Shown here: piece after piece, positions 1-8,705 of the stretch | Layout: each line of letters begins with the position of its first letter | How positions within the stretch are numbered: the stretch's first letter is position 1 | Assembly: GCA_019090295.1 (NCBI GenBank) | Contig: JAHRWG010000083.1 | Coordinates: 1 to 17,532 of the forward strand | Direction: 5' to 3' | Length of the DNA: 17,532 nt | Source: Cycloclasticus sp. | GTDB lineage: Bacteria; Pseudomonadota; Gammaproteobacteria; Methylococcales; Cycloclasticaceae | The notes under the pieces: model-generated | The model's database searches: none | Told to the model about the DNA's origin: nothing | What the model saw: only the letters and a program-made list of their open reading frames with translations | Program-made: the position numbers and the translations under genes

Positions 1-8
1 TCTTTATA

Positions 9-668
9 TTAATTGTTTAACGGCATTAATGTGATTTCAACACGTCTGTTTTGTGCCCGCCCCGCTTTTGACGCATTGCTGGCAACTGGGCGTTGCTCTC
101 CATATCCCACTGCTTGTAGGCGTTGCCCTACAATACCTTGCGAACGTAAATAACCGACAACACTTTGTGCGCGCTGTTCAGATAAGCCCTGGTTAAAATT
201 AGCATCACCCACACTGTCCGTATGGCCAGCCACTACAATGTTTGTATCCTGATATTCTTTAAAAATAATAGCCACTGAATCTAAGACACGGTAAAAGTTT
301 GCATTAATACTTGCATTACCTGTTGAAAACGTAATATTGCTCGGCATATTAAGAATGAGGTTATTTCCAACTCGGCTAACACTCACACCTGTGCCCTGAA
401 GTCGTTGACGGAGCTTAGCCTCTTGGACATCCATATAGTAGCCAACACCACCACCAGCTGCCGCACCTAAAACCGCGCCTTTTAAAGCCGTATTTCTATC
501 ACCATTCATGGCACCAATTATGGCGCCACTTAACGCACCAATCCCCGCGCCCTTTGCTGCATTACTTGTTTGCTGCTCCTGTGTATAAGGATTTATCGTT
601 GTACAAGCTGCAAATGTTAACATCAAGCCACTGGCTAGTCCCAATCGTAGTTGTTTTTTATTGATCAT
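9..668 (-). CDS. OmpA-family outer-membrane lipoprotein with glycine-zipper segment (YiaD-like)
   Basis: The protein is probably a lipid-anchored outer-membrane protein that binds peptidoglycan. From the ATG at 668 (219 aa) it has a hydrophobic signal ending in TFAAC, with the lipidated Cys at residue 22. A Gly/Ala-rich glycine zipper with repeated GxxxG-like spacing follows (about 38-78, GAGIGALSGAIIGA and GAVLGAAAGGGVG). The OmpA C-terminal domain (about 105-215) contains GHTDSVG at 148-154 and the closing NRRVEI, both typical of the diaminopimelate-binding fold. An in-frame TTG at 686 would add six residues. I prefer the ATG because GGAG lies 6 nt upstream and the shorter form gives a normal signal peptide. 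The gene follows rsfS after a 95-bp gap, so it may have its own promoter, but I see no convincing one. The exact cellular role is not known from sequence. Confidence 0.9.
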   Translation of the reverse strand: MINKKQLRLGLASGLMLTFAACTTINPYTQEQQTSNAAKGAGIGALSGAIIGAMNGDRNTALKGAVLGAAAGGGVGYYMDVQEAKLRQRLQGTGVSVSRVGNNLILNMPSNITFSTGNASINANFYRVLDSVAIIFKEYQDTNIVVAGHTDSVGDANFNQGLSEQRAQSVVGYLRSQGIVGQRLQAVGYGEQRPVASNASKAGRAQNRRVEITLMPLNN

Positions 669-763
669 TTTAGCTCCAATTTTCAAGTTAGTTTTTAAAG
701 GTTAACACGGTTAATAGCGACCCTAGTTTATTTTTATGAGTAGCAAATGGATTAACTCGAGTC

Positions 764-1093
764 TTAAATATCCGGCCCAATTGTCCAAAGTTTTTCCAAC
801 TGGTACTGGTCACGAACTTTTGCCTGCATAACATGTACAACAATGTCACCTAAATCAACAAGCGCCCACTCACCCACGTCCAAGCCCTCTACACCCAATG
901 GAATTAAACCCTCTTTTTTACTCATCATTGCTACTTCATTAGCCAATGATTTGACTTGTCGACTTGACCCACCCGTGACCACCACCATATAGTCAGCAAA
1001 CGAACACTTACCTTTTACACTGATGGCTTCAATATCTTGGCCTTTTTTCTCTTCAAGTACATCTGTTACTTTTTTTAGCAATTGCTTACTCAT
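764..1093 (-). CDS. rsfS: Ribosomal silencing factor RsfS
   Basis: RsfS binds large-subunit protein uL14 and blocks joining of the 30S and 50S subunits, slowing translation in starvation or stationary phase. The 109-aa length matches the family. The conserved core is visible: KGKCSFADYMVVVTGGSSRQVKSLA at about residues 27-51, followed by GLDVGEWALVDLGDIVVHVM and the aromatic tail around LEKLW. ATG start at 1093, with AAAGG about 10 nt upstream. It lies 21 bp downstream of nadD, the standard nadD-rsfS pairing, and is almost certainly co-transcribed. In many gammaproteobacteria rlmH follows; here the next gene is the OmpA-type lipoprotein. Confidence 0.96.
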   Translation of the reverse strand: MSKQLLKKVTDVLEEKKGQDIEAISVKGKCSFADYMVVVTGGSSRQVKSLANEVAMMSKKEGLIPLGVEGLDVGEWALVDLGDIVVHVMQAKVRDQYQLEKLWTIGPDI

Positions 1094-1114
1094 CTTTACA
1101 AAACCTTTCGTATA

Positions 1115-1759
1115 TTAGTTTGTTGACGCATAAAATCGTCGTCGTTTAATTTCTTCTAAACAATCATCCGAAAGCCATTGCCTTACGGGCTTATTGTCTT
1201 TAATTAATTGTCTAATCTGTGTTGCAGATATATCCACCGGCTGAACAGCTAGGTGATAAATTTTACCATGTGTTGCTGCTTCTAGTTGAGACTTATCGTC
1301 GGTCATAAACGGGGCCGCATAGTCCTTAAGTGTTGGCGCCATATTATTATCAAATCCTGCTCGGTCAGTGATAACAATATGAGCCAGCTTAAGCAGGTCT
1401 TCCCAGCGATACCAAGACATCAGCCCATTAAAGGCTTCCATTCCTAAGATCAGTATCAATCGTGCCTCTGGCATAGAACCCCTGATACCTAACAAGGTAT
1501 CCACCATGTAACTTGGGCCCGGTCTTTGCATCTCAGTATCATCTGCATGTAACGCCAAGCTACCTTTAAGTGCCAGTAGCAATAAATGATAGCGGTCTAA
1601 TGCAGATAACACCGGACTATTTTTATGTGGCGGCTGCGCGGATAACAGCATTCTCACTTCATCCAAACCAAGTTTGCGCTGCACCTCAGCTGCAGCATTA
1701 GTATGCCCCAAGTGAATCGGGTCAAATGTTCCACCATAAATACCAATCAGTCGTGGCAT
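1115..1759 (-). CDS. nadD: Nicotinate-nucleotide adenylyltransferase NadD
   Basis: The enzyme transfers AMP from ATP to nicotinate mononucleotide, giving deamido-NAD in NAD synthesis. The nucleotidyltransferase signature GGTFDPIHLGHT is at residues 9-20 of the 214-aa form, and the C-terminal ISATQIR motif (ISxTxIR) is present. The start is uncertain. The ATG at 1759 gives MPRLIGIYGGTFDP, like most NadD proteins, but has no good Shine-Dalgarno. An in-frame TTG at 1786 would add nine residues and has AAGAAG 5 nt upstream, lying across the proA stop region. I chose the ATG by family length (about 213 aa). It sits between proA and rsfS in the presumed leuS operon. Confidence 0.93.
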   Translation of the reverse strand: MPRLIGIYGGTFDPIHLGHTNAAAEVQRKLGLDEVRMLLSAQPPHKNSPVLSALDRYHLLLLALKGSLALHADDTEMQRPGPSYMVDTLLGIRGSMPEARLILILGMEAFNGLMSWYRWEDLLKLAHIVITDRAGFDNNMAPTLKDYAAPFMTDDKSQLEAATHGKIYHLAVQPVDISATQIRQLIKDNKPVRQWLSDDCLEEIKRRRFYASTN

Positions 1760-1796
1760 GTTATTTTTTGCGTAAGTTCCTGCCAATCAATCTTCT

Positions 1797-3056
1797 TTAC
1801 TGTCTAATATGCCCATCGCCTAAAACAATGTATTTTTGTGTTGTTAAGCCTGTCAAACCAACTGGGCCACGGGCATGTAACTTATTGGTACTAATGCCTA
1901 TTTCAGCCCCTAAGCCATACTCAAAACCATCTGCAAATCGAGTTGAAGCATTCACCATCACCGAGCTCGAATCAACCTCGCGTAAAAAGCGCATGGCTGT
2001 TGAATAATCACTCGTCACAATCGACTCAGTATGTCCTGAGCTATGCAGATGAATATGATCCATCGCCATTTCCATATCATCGACAACTCGAATAGATATA
2101 ATTGCTGCTAGGTACTCTTCATCCCAATCTGCATCCGTTGCGTCCACAGCACCAGGAATGATTGCTTTTGCTTTTTTACACGCTCTAATTTCTACACCTT
2201 TCTTGCCGTAGATAGCGGCTAGTTCAGGCAACACAGTGCTAGCGATATCCTCAGAGACCAGCAGCGTCTCCATGGTATTACAGGTACCATAGCGTTGCGT
2301 TTTAGCGTTATCCGCGATAGATATCGCCATATCTTTATCCGCTTTAGAATCGATATAAACATGACAGACACCATGCAAATGCTTAATGACTGGTACCCTT
2401 GATTCTTGACTGATTCGTTCAATAAGGCCTTTACCGCCACGTGGGATAATCACATCGACGCTGCCTTCCATGCGAACCAACTCCCCTACTGCTTGCCGAT
2501 CAGTCGTTTCAATAACTTGCACAACGTCACCGGGTAAACCCGCCACGTCTAACCCCTTGTTAATACAAGCCGCTATCGCCTGATTAGAGTTTTTAGCTTC
2601 TGAGCCACCACGTAAAATACACGCATTGCCTGATTTTAGGCACAGTGCTGCAGCATCGGCCGTAACATTTGGTCGCGATTCATAGATGATTCCAATAACA
2701 CCCAACGGCACACGCATTTGCCCAACTTTAATACCAGAGGGTCTTGCGTTAAGTTGACTCACTTCGCCAACTGGGTCCGTTAAAGCAGCTATTTGCCTTA
2801 GCCCTTCGGACATGCCTTGCACCCTTTCTTCGTTAAGTGCCAAACGGTCTAATAACGCATCATCCAAGCCATTCTCTGCACCTGCCACCATATCCAGTTC
2901 ATTCGCTTTTAATATAGCAATCTGTTGTGTTTCAATTTCTTGCGCTATGGCAAGCAATGCTGCGTTTTTCTTACCTGTATCTGCATTAGCAATTACTCTA
3001 GCTGCTTTTTTAGCACGCTTACCAATATCTTGCATATAGTCAATTAAATTATTCAT
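1797..3056 (-). CDS. proA: Gamma-glutamyl phosphate reductase ProA
   Basis: ProA reduces gamma-glutamyl phosphate to glutamate-5-semialdehyde with NADPH, the second step of proline synthesis. The 419-aa length is normal. The aldehyde-dehydrogenase-like fold shows in [36 protein letters not shown] (about 119-154). The catalytic Cys259 lies in [14 protein letters not shown], and the C-terminal [21 protein letters not shown] is the oligomerisation/active-site segment typical of ProA. ATG start at 3056, with GGA about 7 nt upstream. It lies 34 bp after holA and just before nadD. proA next to nadD is common in pseudomonads, whereas E. coli keeps proA with proB elsewhere. No proB is in the window. 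Confidence 0.97.
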   Translation of the reverse strand: MNNLIDYMQDIGKRAKKAARVIANADTGKKNAALLAIAQEIETQQIAILKANELDMVAGAENGLDDALLDRLALNEERVQGMSEGLRQIAALTDPVGEVSQLNARPSGIKVGQMRVPLGVIGIIYESRPNVTADAAALCLKSGNACILRGGSEAKNSNQAIAACINKGLDVAGLPGDVVQVIETTDRQAVGELVRMEGSVDVIIPRGGKGLIERISQESRVPVIKHLHGVCHVYIDSKADKDMAISIADNAKTQRYGTCNTMETLLVSEDIASTVLPELAAIYGKKGVEIRACKKAKAIIPGAVDATDADWDEEYLAAIISIRVVDDMEMAMDHIHLHSSGHTESIVTSDYSTAMRFLREVDSSSVMVNASTRFADGFEYGLGAEIGISTNKLHARGPVGLTGLTTQKYIVLGDGHIRQ

Positions 3057-3090
3057 TTGTATCCATCAATTGTAATTAGTTGTTATGTCA

Positions 3091-4125
3091 TCAGGCAGGA
3101 AGTGCCCCGTTTCTGGCAAGGTTTGGTCGACAAATAGCGATGCAAATTTGTTCAAGAATCAGCCAGTCATTACCGTTCTCTACCCCTTTAATAATTTTTT
3201 CCGCTTTCGCTGACATAGAGATAAGGCGGTGCCAGTGCTCTAGGTTTCCTTGTGCTAAAAGCTTTAAATACTCTGCTTTTTTAGTGTCCCACGTTCGGTT
3301 CTTTTTAAAGGTGATATCCGTTCTGCCTGTTGATGCCTTCTCAAAACTAAGCGCTGCAAGCAGTCGCAACTCACGCAAAACAGCCCAAAGTAAGATAGGT
3401 GTTGCTAACTTTTCTGCTTTAAGCGCCTGCAAAATTTGAAGGACTCTAGGCAAATTGCTGGCTAACAAGCTTTCCATCAATTTAAAAATATCATACCGTG
3501 AATTATCAGCCACTGCAGAGCCAAGCTGCTCTATCGATAGCACACCGGCCCCGTATATTGCCTGTAATTTCTCAATCTCCTGTGCAGCGGCCAGTAAATT
3601 TCCCTCGACGCACTCCGCCAAAAACTTCACCCCTTGCTGATTGGTGCTCATTCCTTTTTGCTGAAGCCTTTGATGCAACCATTGTTCTAGCTTCTTATTG
3701 GCCAAGGGCCAAACAGCGATAGCAACCCCGTGCTGGTCGATTGTTTTGAACCAACGCGTACTCTTTGAGGCTTTATCAACCTTACCGGTTATGATAATTA
3801 AAATATTATCTTGGGATAGATTAGCAACCACCTTATCGATCGCGGCAGACCCTTCACGCCCAGGTTTTGCAGAGGGTATATTTAGTTCAATTAGGTTTTT
3901 ATCAGCAAATAAAGACTGACTCAAACACGCTGCAAATACTTGATTCCAATCAAACTTAGCATCAACATGAAAGACCTCTCGATTTATAAAGCCAGCAGCT
4001 TTCGCTTTCTCACGAACCAAATCAACCGCTTCCCCTTGTTGAAGCGGTTCGTCGCCTGAGACCAAGTAGACTGGCAACAAGGCTTTTTCAAGTGAAAAAG
4101 GCAGTTGTTGAGCTTCTAATTGCAC
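3091..4125 (-). CDS. holA: DNA polymerase III delta subunit HolA
   Basis: HolA is the clamp-loader 'wrench' subunit that opens the beta sliding clamp. The 344-aa protein has the typical N-terminus LLPVYLVSGDEPLQQGEAVDLVREKAKAAGF (about 16-46), a RecA-like domain with hydrophobic strands ending NILIIITGKVDKASKSTRWFK, and a C-terminal helical collar domain (about 215-344). The start is GTG at 4125, with AGGG about 10 nt upstream and no ATG nearby that keeps the conserved N-terminus. The gene lies 32 bp after lptE, the usual leuS-lptE-holA order. Sequence conservation is moderate, as is normal for delta subunits; synteny strengthens the call. Confidence 0.94.
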   Translation of the reverse strand: MQLEAQQLPFSLEKALLPVYLVSGDEPLQQGEAVDLVREKAKAAGFINREVFHVDAKFDWNQVFAACLSQSLFADKNLIELNIPSAKPGREGSAAIDKVVANLSQDNILIIITGKVDKASKSTRWFKTIDQHGVAIAVWPLANKKLEQWLHQRLQQKGMSTNQQGVKFLAECVEGNLLAAAQEIEKLQAIYGAGVLSIEQLGSAVADNSRYDIFKLMESLLASNLPRVLQILQALKAEKLATPILLWAVLRELRLLAALSFEKASTGRTDITFKKNRTWDTKKAEYLKLLAQGNLEHWHRLISMSAKAEKIIKGVENGNDWLILEQICIAICRPNLARNGALPA

Positions 4126-4157
4126 GTGCTCAACGCCCTAAGTGAAACGTTTTCCTT

Positions 4158-4688
4158 CTACTGCTCAAGGTTTTCAAGGTTTACAGCCTGAATTTGTCGA
4201 AGAATTTGCTGTGCAGTATCTCGTTTCAAGTCTCTAGCGATAACACTGGACTCATTCGTTCGCCCAATAATATTGTTTTCATCATTTATATAGTCTCGAA
4301 CCAAGACTAAGGTTCTTTTATCAATAACGTTGAGCCCATCGTTTGTCACTAAGCTGTACGTCACGCTATATTCAATTTCAGACTCACGAACCTTTCCTCG
4401 CGAATCAACACTTAACGTACGAGTTTCAGAGCTTTCATCATCAATGGATAAAATAGCCTCTGCCTCTTCTCGGTTGTTCACAACTTGTGCTGAGTAGGCC
4501 AACATTTCTCTAAGGTCTGTCATTAACGCACTATTACTTGACCCGACTAAGTAGATTTTCTGGAGGCCTTGCGGCAATTCAAAAGCCCCTCGCAGCTTAA
4601 AGCCACAAGCCGCTAGTGTTAGCGACAGCAAGCAAACGAATGCGATTGCTCGTATTAAAGGGGCGGGCATCAATCTAAGTCTTATCAT
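4158..4688 (-). CDS. lptE: LPS-assembly lipoprotein LptE
   Basis: LptE is the lipoprotein plug of the LptD beta-barrel that inserts lipopolysaccharide into the outer leaflet of the outer membrane. The 176-aa protein begins with a positively charged and hydrophobic signal and a clear lipobox LAAC (Cys28). After it comes GFKLRGAFELPQGLQKIYL, the conserved start of the mature family. The rest is a mixed alpha/beta domain with little motif conservation. ATG at 4688 has GAGGAA 6 nt upstream, and this ribosome-binding site overlaps the leuS TGA stop, which suggests translational coupling. The next in-frame ATG (residue 7) is less well placed. Confidence 0.95.
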   Translation of the reverse strand: MIRLRLMPAPLIRAIAFVCLLSLTLAACGFKLRGAFELPQGLQKIYLVGSSNSALMTDLREMLAYSAQVVNNREEAEAILSIDDESSETRTLSVDSRGKVRESEIEYSVTYSLVTNDGLNVIDKRTLVLVRDYINDENNIIGRTNESSVIARDLKRDTAQQILRQIQAVNLENLEQ

Positions 4689-4698
4689 TCTGAGTTCC

Positions 4699-7140
4699 TC
4701 AAATAACGATATTAACTAGCTTTTTAGGTACGACAATAACTTTTCTAACTGGTTTATTATCAATGTATTTTTTCACATTTTCTTCCGCCAAAGCGGTTTT
4801 TTCTATGCTTTCTTTTGTATCGCTCACTGCCACCGTTATTTTAGCCCTTAACTTACCATTCACTTGAACGACCATGCCCACTTCATCTAACACCAAAGCA
4901 GCGTCATCAAAGTCTGGCCAAGGTTCTTGGATAAGATCACTGGTATAACCCAAGGCTTGCCATAAAGCATCACATACATGAGGGATGATAGGCGAGAGCA
5001 TTAAAACAATATGACTCAGGCATTCTTGGCGCAAACCTTTAGCATCCACTGTGTCGGCGTCGTATTTACTGACCGCGTTAAGCAGTTCCATATTAGCCGC
5101 AATAGCCGTGTTAAAAGTCAGGCGGCGACCAAAATCATCATTCACCTTACGCAGCGTTTCGTTGACTTGTCGGCGGAGCACTTTGTCAGCTGAGCTTAGT
5201 TTTGCCACATCATATACATTGACAATACCGGCATCTCGGTGCTCTTTAACTTGGCGCCATAAACGCTTTATAAAGCGATACGAACCTTCAACCGAACTAT
5301 CTGACCATTCTAACGATTGCTCTGGTGGCGCTGCAAACATTGTAAACAAACGAACCGTATCAGCCCCGTACTTTTTTATTAAGCCTTCCGGGTCGACAGT
5401 ATTCCCCTTTGACTTTGACATTTTACTACCATCTTTAAGCACCATGCCTTGAGTTAACAGTTTCTTAAAGGGTTCATCACAATCAACCAACCCTTCATCA
5501 CGTAACAGCTTTGTATAAAATCGTGAGTAAAGTAAATGCAAAATAGCGTGCTCAATACCACCTATATATTGGTCCACGGGTAACCAATGTTTAGCTCGCT
5601 CATCGAGCATTGCCTCATCGTTATCGGCACTACAATACCGTGCAAAATACCATGAGGATTCCATGAATGTATCAAAGGTATCCGTTTCTCTTTTTGCTGG
5701 CGCAGCACAGGTTGGGCAAGTGGTGTTAACAAAACTAGAATGCCTAGCAAGCGGTGAACCTACGCCGCCAAGCGAAACATCTTTTGGCAACAACACGGGC
5801 AGCTGCTCATCTGGCACTGGCACTGTTCCACACTTGTCACAATAGATAATAGGAACCGGCGTTCCCCAATAGCGCTGGCGTGAGATACCCCAGTCCCGTA
5901 AGCGAAAGTTAACCTTCTTCTCACCGCAACCTTTTGCACTCAATGCCGCTGCAATTTTATCGACTGCTTGCTGAAAGTCTAAATCATCGTACTCGCCCGA
6001 GTTAATGGTTAAACCTTTGCCTGTATAGGCTTGCTTGGTTAAATCTGCCTCCGAAGAAGCAATCACTTGCTTAATGGGCAGTTGATATTTTTTAGCAAAT
6101 TCATAATCGCGCTGATCATGCCCTGGCACTGACATAACAGCACCCGTGCCATAATGCATTAAGACGAAGTTTGCGACCCACACAGGCAGCTCTTCTCCTG
6201 TCAGTGGATGAATAGCCCGCACACCCGAGTCAACGCCTTTTTTCTCCATGGTTTCCATCGCTGCTTCTGAGGTTTCCATGGTTTTACATTCATCAATAAA
6301 TGCCTGCACGTCTGCATTATCATTAGCAACACTCATGGCGAGAGGATGCTCTGCTGCGACGGCTAAATAGGTAACGCCCATCAACGTATCTGGACGTGTT
6401 GTGTAAACCGATACGCTGTCACTCAAACCATTTAGCTCAAAAGAAAGTTCAACACCTTCTGAGCGTCCAATCCAGTTTTTTTGCATCGTACGCACTTGCT
6501 CTGGCCAGTCGTCAAGCTGATCCAGCGAGTCGAGAAGCTCTTGCGCATACGCTGTAATCCGCATAAACCATTGAGAAATTTCACGTTTCTCAACAACAGT
6601 ATCACAACGCCAGCAGCCACCATCGATGACCTGCTCATTAGCTAATACCGTATTACAATCCGGACACCAGTTTAGAGGAGCCGTCTTTTTATACACTAGG
6701 TTTTTCTTTAGCAAACGATTAAAAAACCATTGCTCCCAACGGTAATAATCATCTGAGCACGTGGTGACTTCTCTTGTCCAATCGTAGCCATAGCCTAATT
6801 TTTTTAATTGATCCCGCATATAATCAATATTGTCATGGGTCCAACCACTTGGGTGCACACCATGTTTCATCGCGGCATTTTCGGCGGGTAACCCAAACGC
6901 ATCCCAGCCCATGGGTTGCATAACATTTTTGCCCTTCATTCGCTGGTAACGACTGATAACATCGCCAATGGTATAATTCCGAACATGCCCCATGTGCAAT
7001 CGCCCACTGGGGTATGGGAACATCGACAGGCAATAGTATTTTTCTTTCGTTAAATCTTCAGACGCTTTAAATACATCGTTAGCTTGCCACTTCTGCTGAA
7101 CGGTGTTTTCGATAAGAGATGGTTGATATTCTTCTTGCAT
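4699..7140 (-). CDS. leuS: Leucyl-tRNA synthetase LeuS
   Basis: LeuS charges tRNA-Leu with leucine in the cytoplasm. The 813-aa class I synthetase shows the HIGH-type motif in [11 protein letters not shown] (42-52) and KMSKS (573-577). The CP1 editing domain contains TTRPDTLMG (247-255) and HDQRDYEFA. Two Cys-pair zinc sites are visible: C159/C162 with C176/C179, and C434/C437 with C475/C478. The ATG at 7140 gives [18 protein letters not shown], matching the usual LeuS N-terminus, with GGA 5 nt upstream. A GTG at 7158 in the same frame would add six unconserved residues and is not preferred. It is the first gene of the minus-strand operon and diverges from the ybeL homologue. Confidence 0.98.
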   Translation of the reverse strand: MQEEYQPSLIENTVQQKWQANDVFKASEDLTKEKYYCLSMFPYPSGRLHMGHVRNYTIGDVISRYQRMKGKNVMQPMGWDAFGLPAENAAMKHGVHPSGWTHDNIDYMRDQLKKLGYGYDWTREVTTCSDDYYRWEQWFFNRLLKKNLVYKKTAPLNWCPDCNTVLANEQVIDGGCWRCDTVVEKREISQWFMRITAYAQELLDSLDQLDDWPEQVRTMQKNWIGRSEGVELSFELNGLSDSVSVYTTRPDTLMGVTYLAVAAEHPLAMSVANDNADVQAFIDECKTMETSEAAMETMEKKGVDSGVRAIHPLTGEELPVWVANFVLMHYGTGAVMSVPGHDQRDYEFAKKYQLPIKQVIASSEADLTKQAYTGKGLTINSGEYDDLDFQQAVDKIAAALSAKGCGEKKVNFRLRDWGISRQRYWGTPVPIIYCDKCGTVPVPDEQLPVLLPKDVSLGGVGSPLARHSSFVNTTCPTCAAPAKRETDTFDTFMESSWYFARYCSADNDEAMLDERAKHWLPVDQYIGGIEHAILHLLYSRFYTKLLRDEGLVDCDEPFKKLLTQGMVLKDGSKMSKSKGNTVDPEGLIKKYGADTVRLFTMFAAPPEQSLEWSDSSVEGSYRFIKRLWRQVKEHRDAGIVNVYDVAKLSSADKVLRRQVNETLRKVNDDFGRRLTFNTAIAANMELLNAVSKYDADTVDAKGLRQECLSHIVLMLSPIIPHVCDALWQALGYTSDLIQEPWPDFDDAALVLDEVGMVVQVNGKLRAKITVAVSDTKESIEKTALAEENVKKYIDNKPVRKVIVVPKKLVNIVI

Positions 7141-7178
7141 TTTTATTCCAGCGAGCACACTATTTAATTAGGATGGCT

Positions 7179-7207
7179 AGAATACCTTAGCTACCCTTAA
7201 ATCTAAA
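7179..7207 (-). promoter_or_regulatory. Candidate sigma70 promoter for the leuS operon
   Basis: Read on the minus strand, a -35-like TTTAGA (7202-7207) and a -10-like TATTCT (7179-7184) are separated by exactly 17 bp. Each matches the consensus at four of six positions. The expected start point is near 7172, leaving a leader of about 30 nt before the leuS ATG at 7140. The 90-bp space must also hold the promoter of the divergent ybeL homologue, for which I found no acceptable candidate. The assignment rests on motif match and position only. Confidence 0.35.
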
Positions 7208-7230
7208 GTGATATTACATAAGGAGTACGT

Positions 7231-7746
7231 ATGACGACGCCTATTCAAGATAAACTTATTCATGCTTATGATCTGATGCTTGAGCGTGTGCATGCCACTA
7301 TTGAACATGCTGAAAAAGAAGCCATCCCTAACATTGAAGAGCAGCTAAAAGTTGCCCAGCAAAAAGCCATTGAGTTGGGCGAGCTTAGCAAGGAAGAAGC
7401 CGAAAAAGTATCCCAATACCTTAAACGTGATTTACAAGATATTTCTGAGTATATGCAAGAGACACAGTCTCAGTTCTCAGACTGGCTAACATTTGAAGCC
7501 AGTATCTTAGAAAGCAAAATGCTTGATTGGCTAAACTTGGTTGCTGACCAGACAAAGGTGCAATGGAATCAATTTAATGAGCAAGCGCGTAAAAGCCAAC
7601 AATACCATTCAGGTGAAATTACTGGACCTGGGACACTTGAATGCATTGCATGCCAACAGCTCCTCCACTTTAAGAAAACAGGCCATATACCCCCTTGCCC
7701 AAAATGCCATGGTACTGAGTTTAAGCGACATAAAAAGGAGTCTTAG
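7231..7746 (+). CDS. ybeL: YbeL/DUF1451 family zinc-ribbon protein
   Basis: This is a small cytoplasmic protein of unknown function. Its 171 aa consist of a long, charged helical N-terminal part (about 1-125, probably coiled coil, rich in Glu, Lys and Gln) and a C-terminal zinc ribbon with Cys pairs C138/C141 and C156/C159 (CIAC and CPKC). That layout, the length and the position beside leuS match the YbeL/DUF1451 family; E. coli ybeL is also near leuS. A strong ribosome-binding site AAGGAG (7220-7225) is 5 nt before the ATG. The parA-type gene follows after 6 nt in the same frame, so the two are very likely co-transcribed. No biochemical role can be assigned from sequence. Confidence 0.88.
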   Translation: MTTPIQDKLIHAYDLMLERVHATIEHAEKEAIPNIEEQLKVAQQKAIELGELSKEEAEKVSQYLKRDLQDISEYMQETQSQFSDWLTFEASILESKMLDWLNLVADQTKVQWNQFNEQARKSQQYHSGEITGPGTLECIACQQLLHFKKTGHIPPCPKCHGTEFKRHKKES

Positions 7747-7752
7747 CCGCGT

Positions 7753-8520
7753 ATGAACAGAGTTATTTTTAATCAAAAGGGCGGTGTTGGAAAGTCCACC
7801 ATTACCTGTAATTTAGCCGCTATTAGTGCGTCAACAGGAAAAAAAACACTGGTCATCGACTTAGATACCCAAGGAAATTCAACCCATTATTTGTTAGGAA
7901 AAAAAGCGTCCGAGCTTAACTCAACATTGGCCGACTTCTATGCGGCAACCCTTAGCGTTAGCCTTTTCCCCAAGGACTTCAGTGAGTTCATTTACGCCAC
8001 GGAGTTTCCAAATTTATATGTCATGCCGTCACACCCAAACATGGATAACCTTCATGCAAAGTTAGAATCTCGTTATAAAATTTATAAGCTAAAAGAAGCG
8101 ATTGATAATATGCCGGATTTTGATAATGTATTTATTGATACCCCGCCTGCCTTAAATTTTTACACCCAATCAGCCCTCATTGCTGCGAATAACTGCCTTA
8201 TCCCTTTTGATTGTGATGTTTTTTCAAAACAAGCTCTTTACAGCTTACTTGAAACGATTGATGAAGTTAGAGCCGACCATAATCCAGAACTGGCTATTGA
8301 GGGCATCATCGTTAACCAATTTCAACGGCGAGCCAAACTACCCACGCAATTAGTGGCTGAATTAGTGGATGATCAATTACCTGTATTACAAACAAAACTC
8401 TCTGCGTCGGTCAAAGTTAAAGAGTCCCATAGTGCTTGCCAACCCATGATTCAATTCGCACCTTCACACAAAATCACCGAGGAATTCATCACCCTTTATG
8501 ATGAACTAGGCCCGCATTGA
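7753..8520 (+). CDS. Orphan ParA/MinD-type ATPase
   Basis: This is a P-loop ATPase of the ParA family, which dimerises with ATP and usually positions DNA or protein cargo on the nucleoid or membrane. The deviant Walker A KGGVGKST is at residues 9-16. Walker A' is in VIDLDTQGNST (about 34-44), and the Walker B-like FIDTPPALNF is near 120. No N-terminal DNA-binding domain is present; the protein starts almost at Walker A, like short chromosomal or plasmid ParA proteins. From memory it resembles a single-copy ParA-family protein conserved in pseudomonads. No parB gene or parS-like repeat follows. The ribosome-binding site AAGGAG (7735-7740) is an unusually long 12 nt from the ATG, so translation may rely on coupling to ybeL. 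The cargo is unknown. Confidence 0.88.
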   Translation: MNRVIFNQKGGVGKSTITCNLAAISASTGKKTLVIDLDTQGNSTHYLLGKKASELNSTLADFYAATLSVSLFPKDFSEFIYATEFPNLYVMPSHPNMDNLHAKLESRYKIYKLKEAIDNMPDFDNVFIDTPPALNFYTQSALIAANNCLIPFDCDVFSKQALYSLLETIDEVRADHNPELAIEGIIVNQFQRRAKLPTQLVAELVDDQLPVLQTKLSASVKVKESHSACQPMIQFAPSHKITEEFITLYDELGPH

Positions 8521-8705
8521 AAACCTTTTTTGACCCTAAATACGTCCATTAAACCAAGGAGGTTTCAACGTATTGGTTCCTCACACTTGTAAAAGTAACT
8601 CATCGCCTCTATGAACTTAATCTAAAGGGCGTTAGAATGAATATTATCAATTGCTAATAAAACAATAAACAGCAAGAAGTTAATCACTTACATAAGAGGA
8701 CGAAG
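8521..8705 (+). promoter_or_regulatory. Non-coding region upstream of xylM with candidate promoter
   Basis: These 185 bp hold no credible gene. A sigma70-like pair TTGTAA (8587-8592) and TATGAA (8610-8615) has a 17-bp spacer, each element matching the consensus at four of six positions; a start near 8622 would leave a leader of about 84 nt. A second possible -10, TATTAT (8642-8647, five of six), lacks a good -35. Inverted repeats lie just upstream of the first -35 (see the separate entry). The xylM ribosome-binding site AAGAGGA is at 8694-8700. No sigma54 element with GG-N10-GC spacing was found, unlike the TOL upper-pathway promoter. There is no obvious terminator for parA. Confidence 0.35.
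8551..8578. repeat. Inverted repeats, candidate operator upstream of xylM
   Basis: AACCAA (8552-8557) and TTGGTT (8573-8578) form a perfect inverted repeat with a 15-bp spacer and centres 21 bp apart, about two helical turns. Nested in it is a second inverted repeat, AAACC (8551-8555) and GGTTT (8561-8565). The pair ends 8 bp before the candidate -35 at 8587, a position typical of activator sites. Six-base arms can occur by chance. Confidence 0.3.

Noticed and set aside
2219..2440. Open frame on the minus strand inside proA
   Set aside because: It lies entirely within the strongly supported proA gene in another frame and shows no recognisable motif.
5051..5452. 133-codon plus-strand open frame inside leuS
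   Set aside because: It is antisense to an intact leuS; the composition is that of a reverse-complement shadow and no family is recognised.
7209..7217. Extended -10-like TGATATTAC before the ybeL homologue
   Set aside because: Transcription from it would begin inside the ribosome-binding site at 7220-7225, and no -35 is spaced correctly.
7753..8520. Plasmid or phage partition locus
   Set aside because: No ParB gene, parS-like repeats, replication or mobility gene is nearby, and the flanks are chromosomal housekeeping genes.
8626..8654. Possible sigma54 promoter (GG ... TTGC) before xylM
   Set aside because: The GG and GC elements are much farther apart than the required ten bases, so the spacing rules it out.
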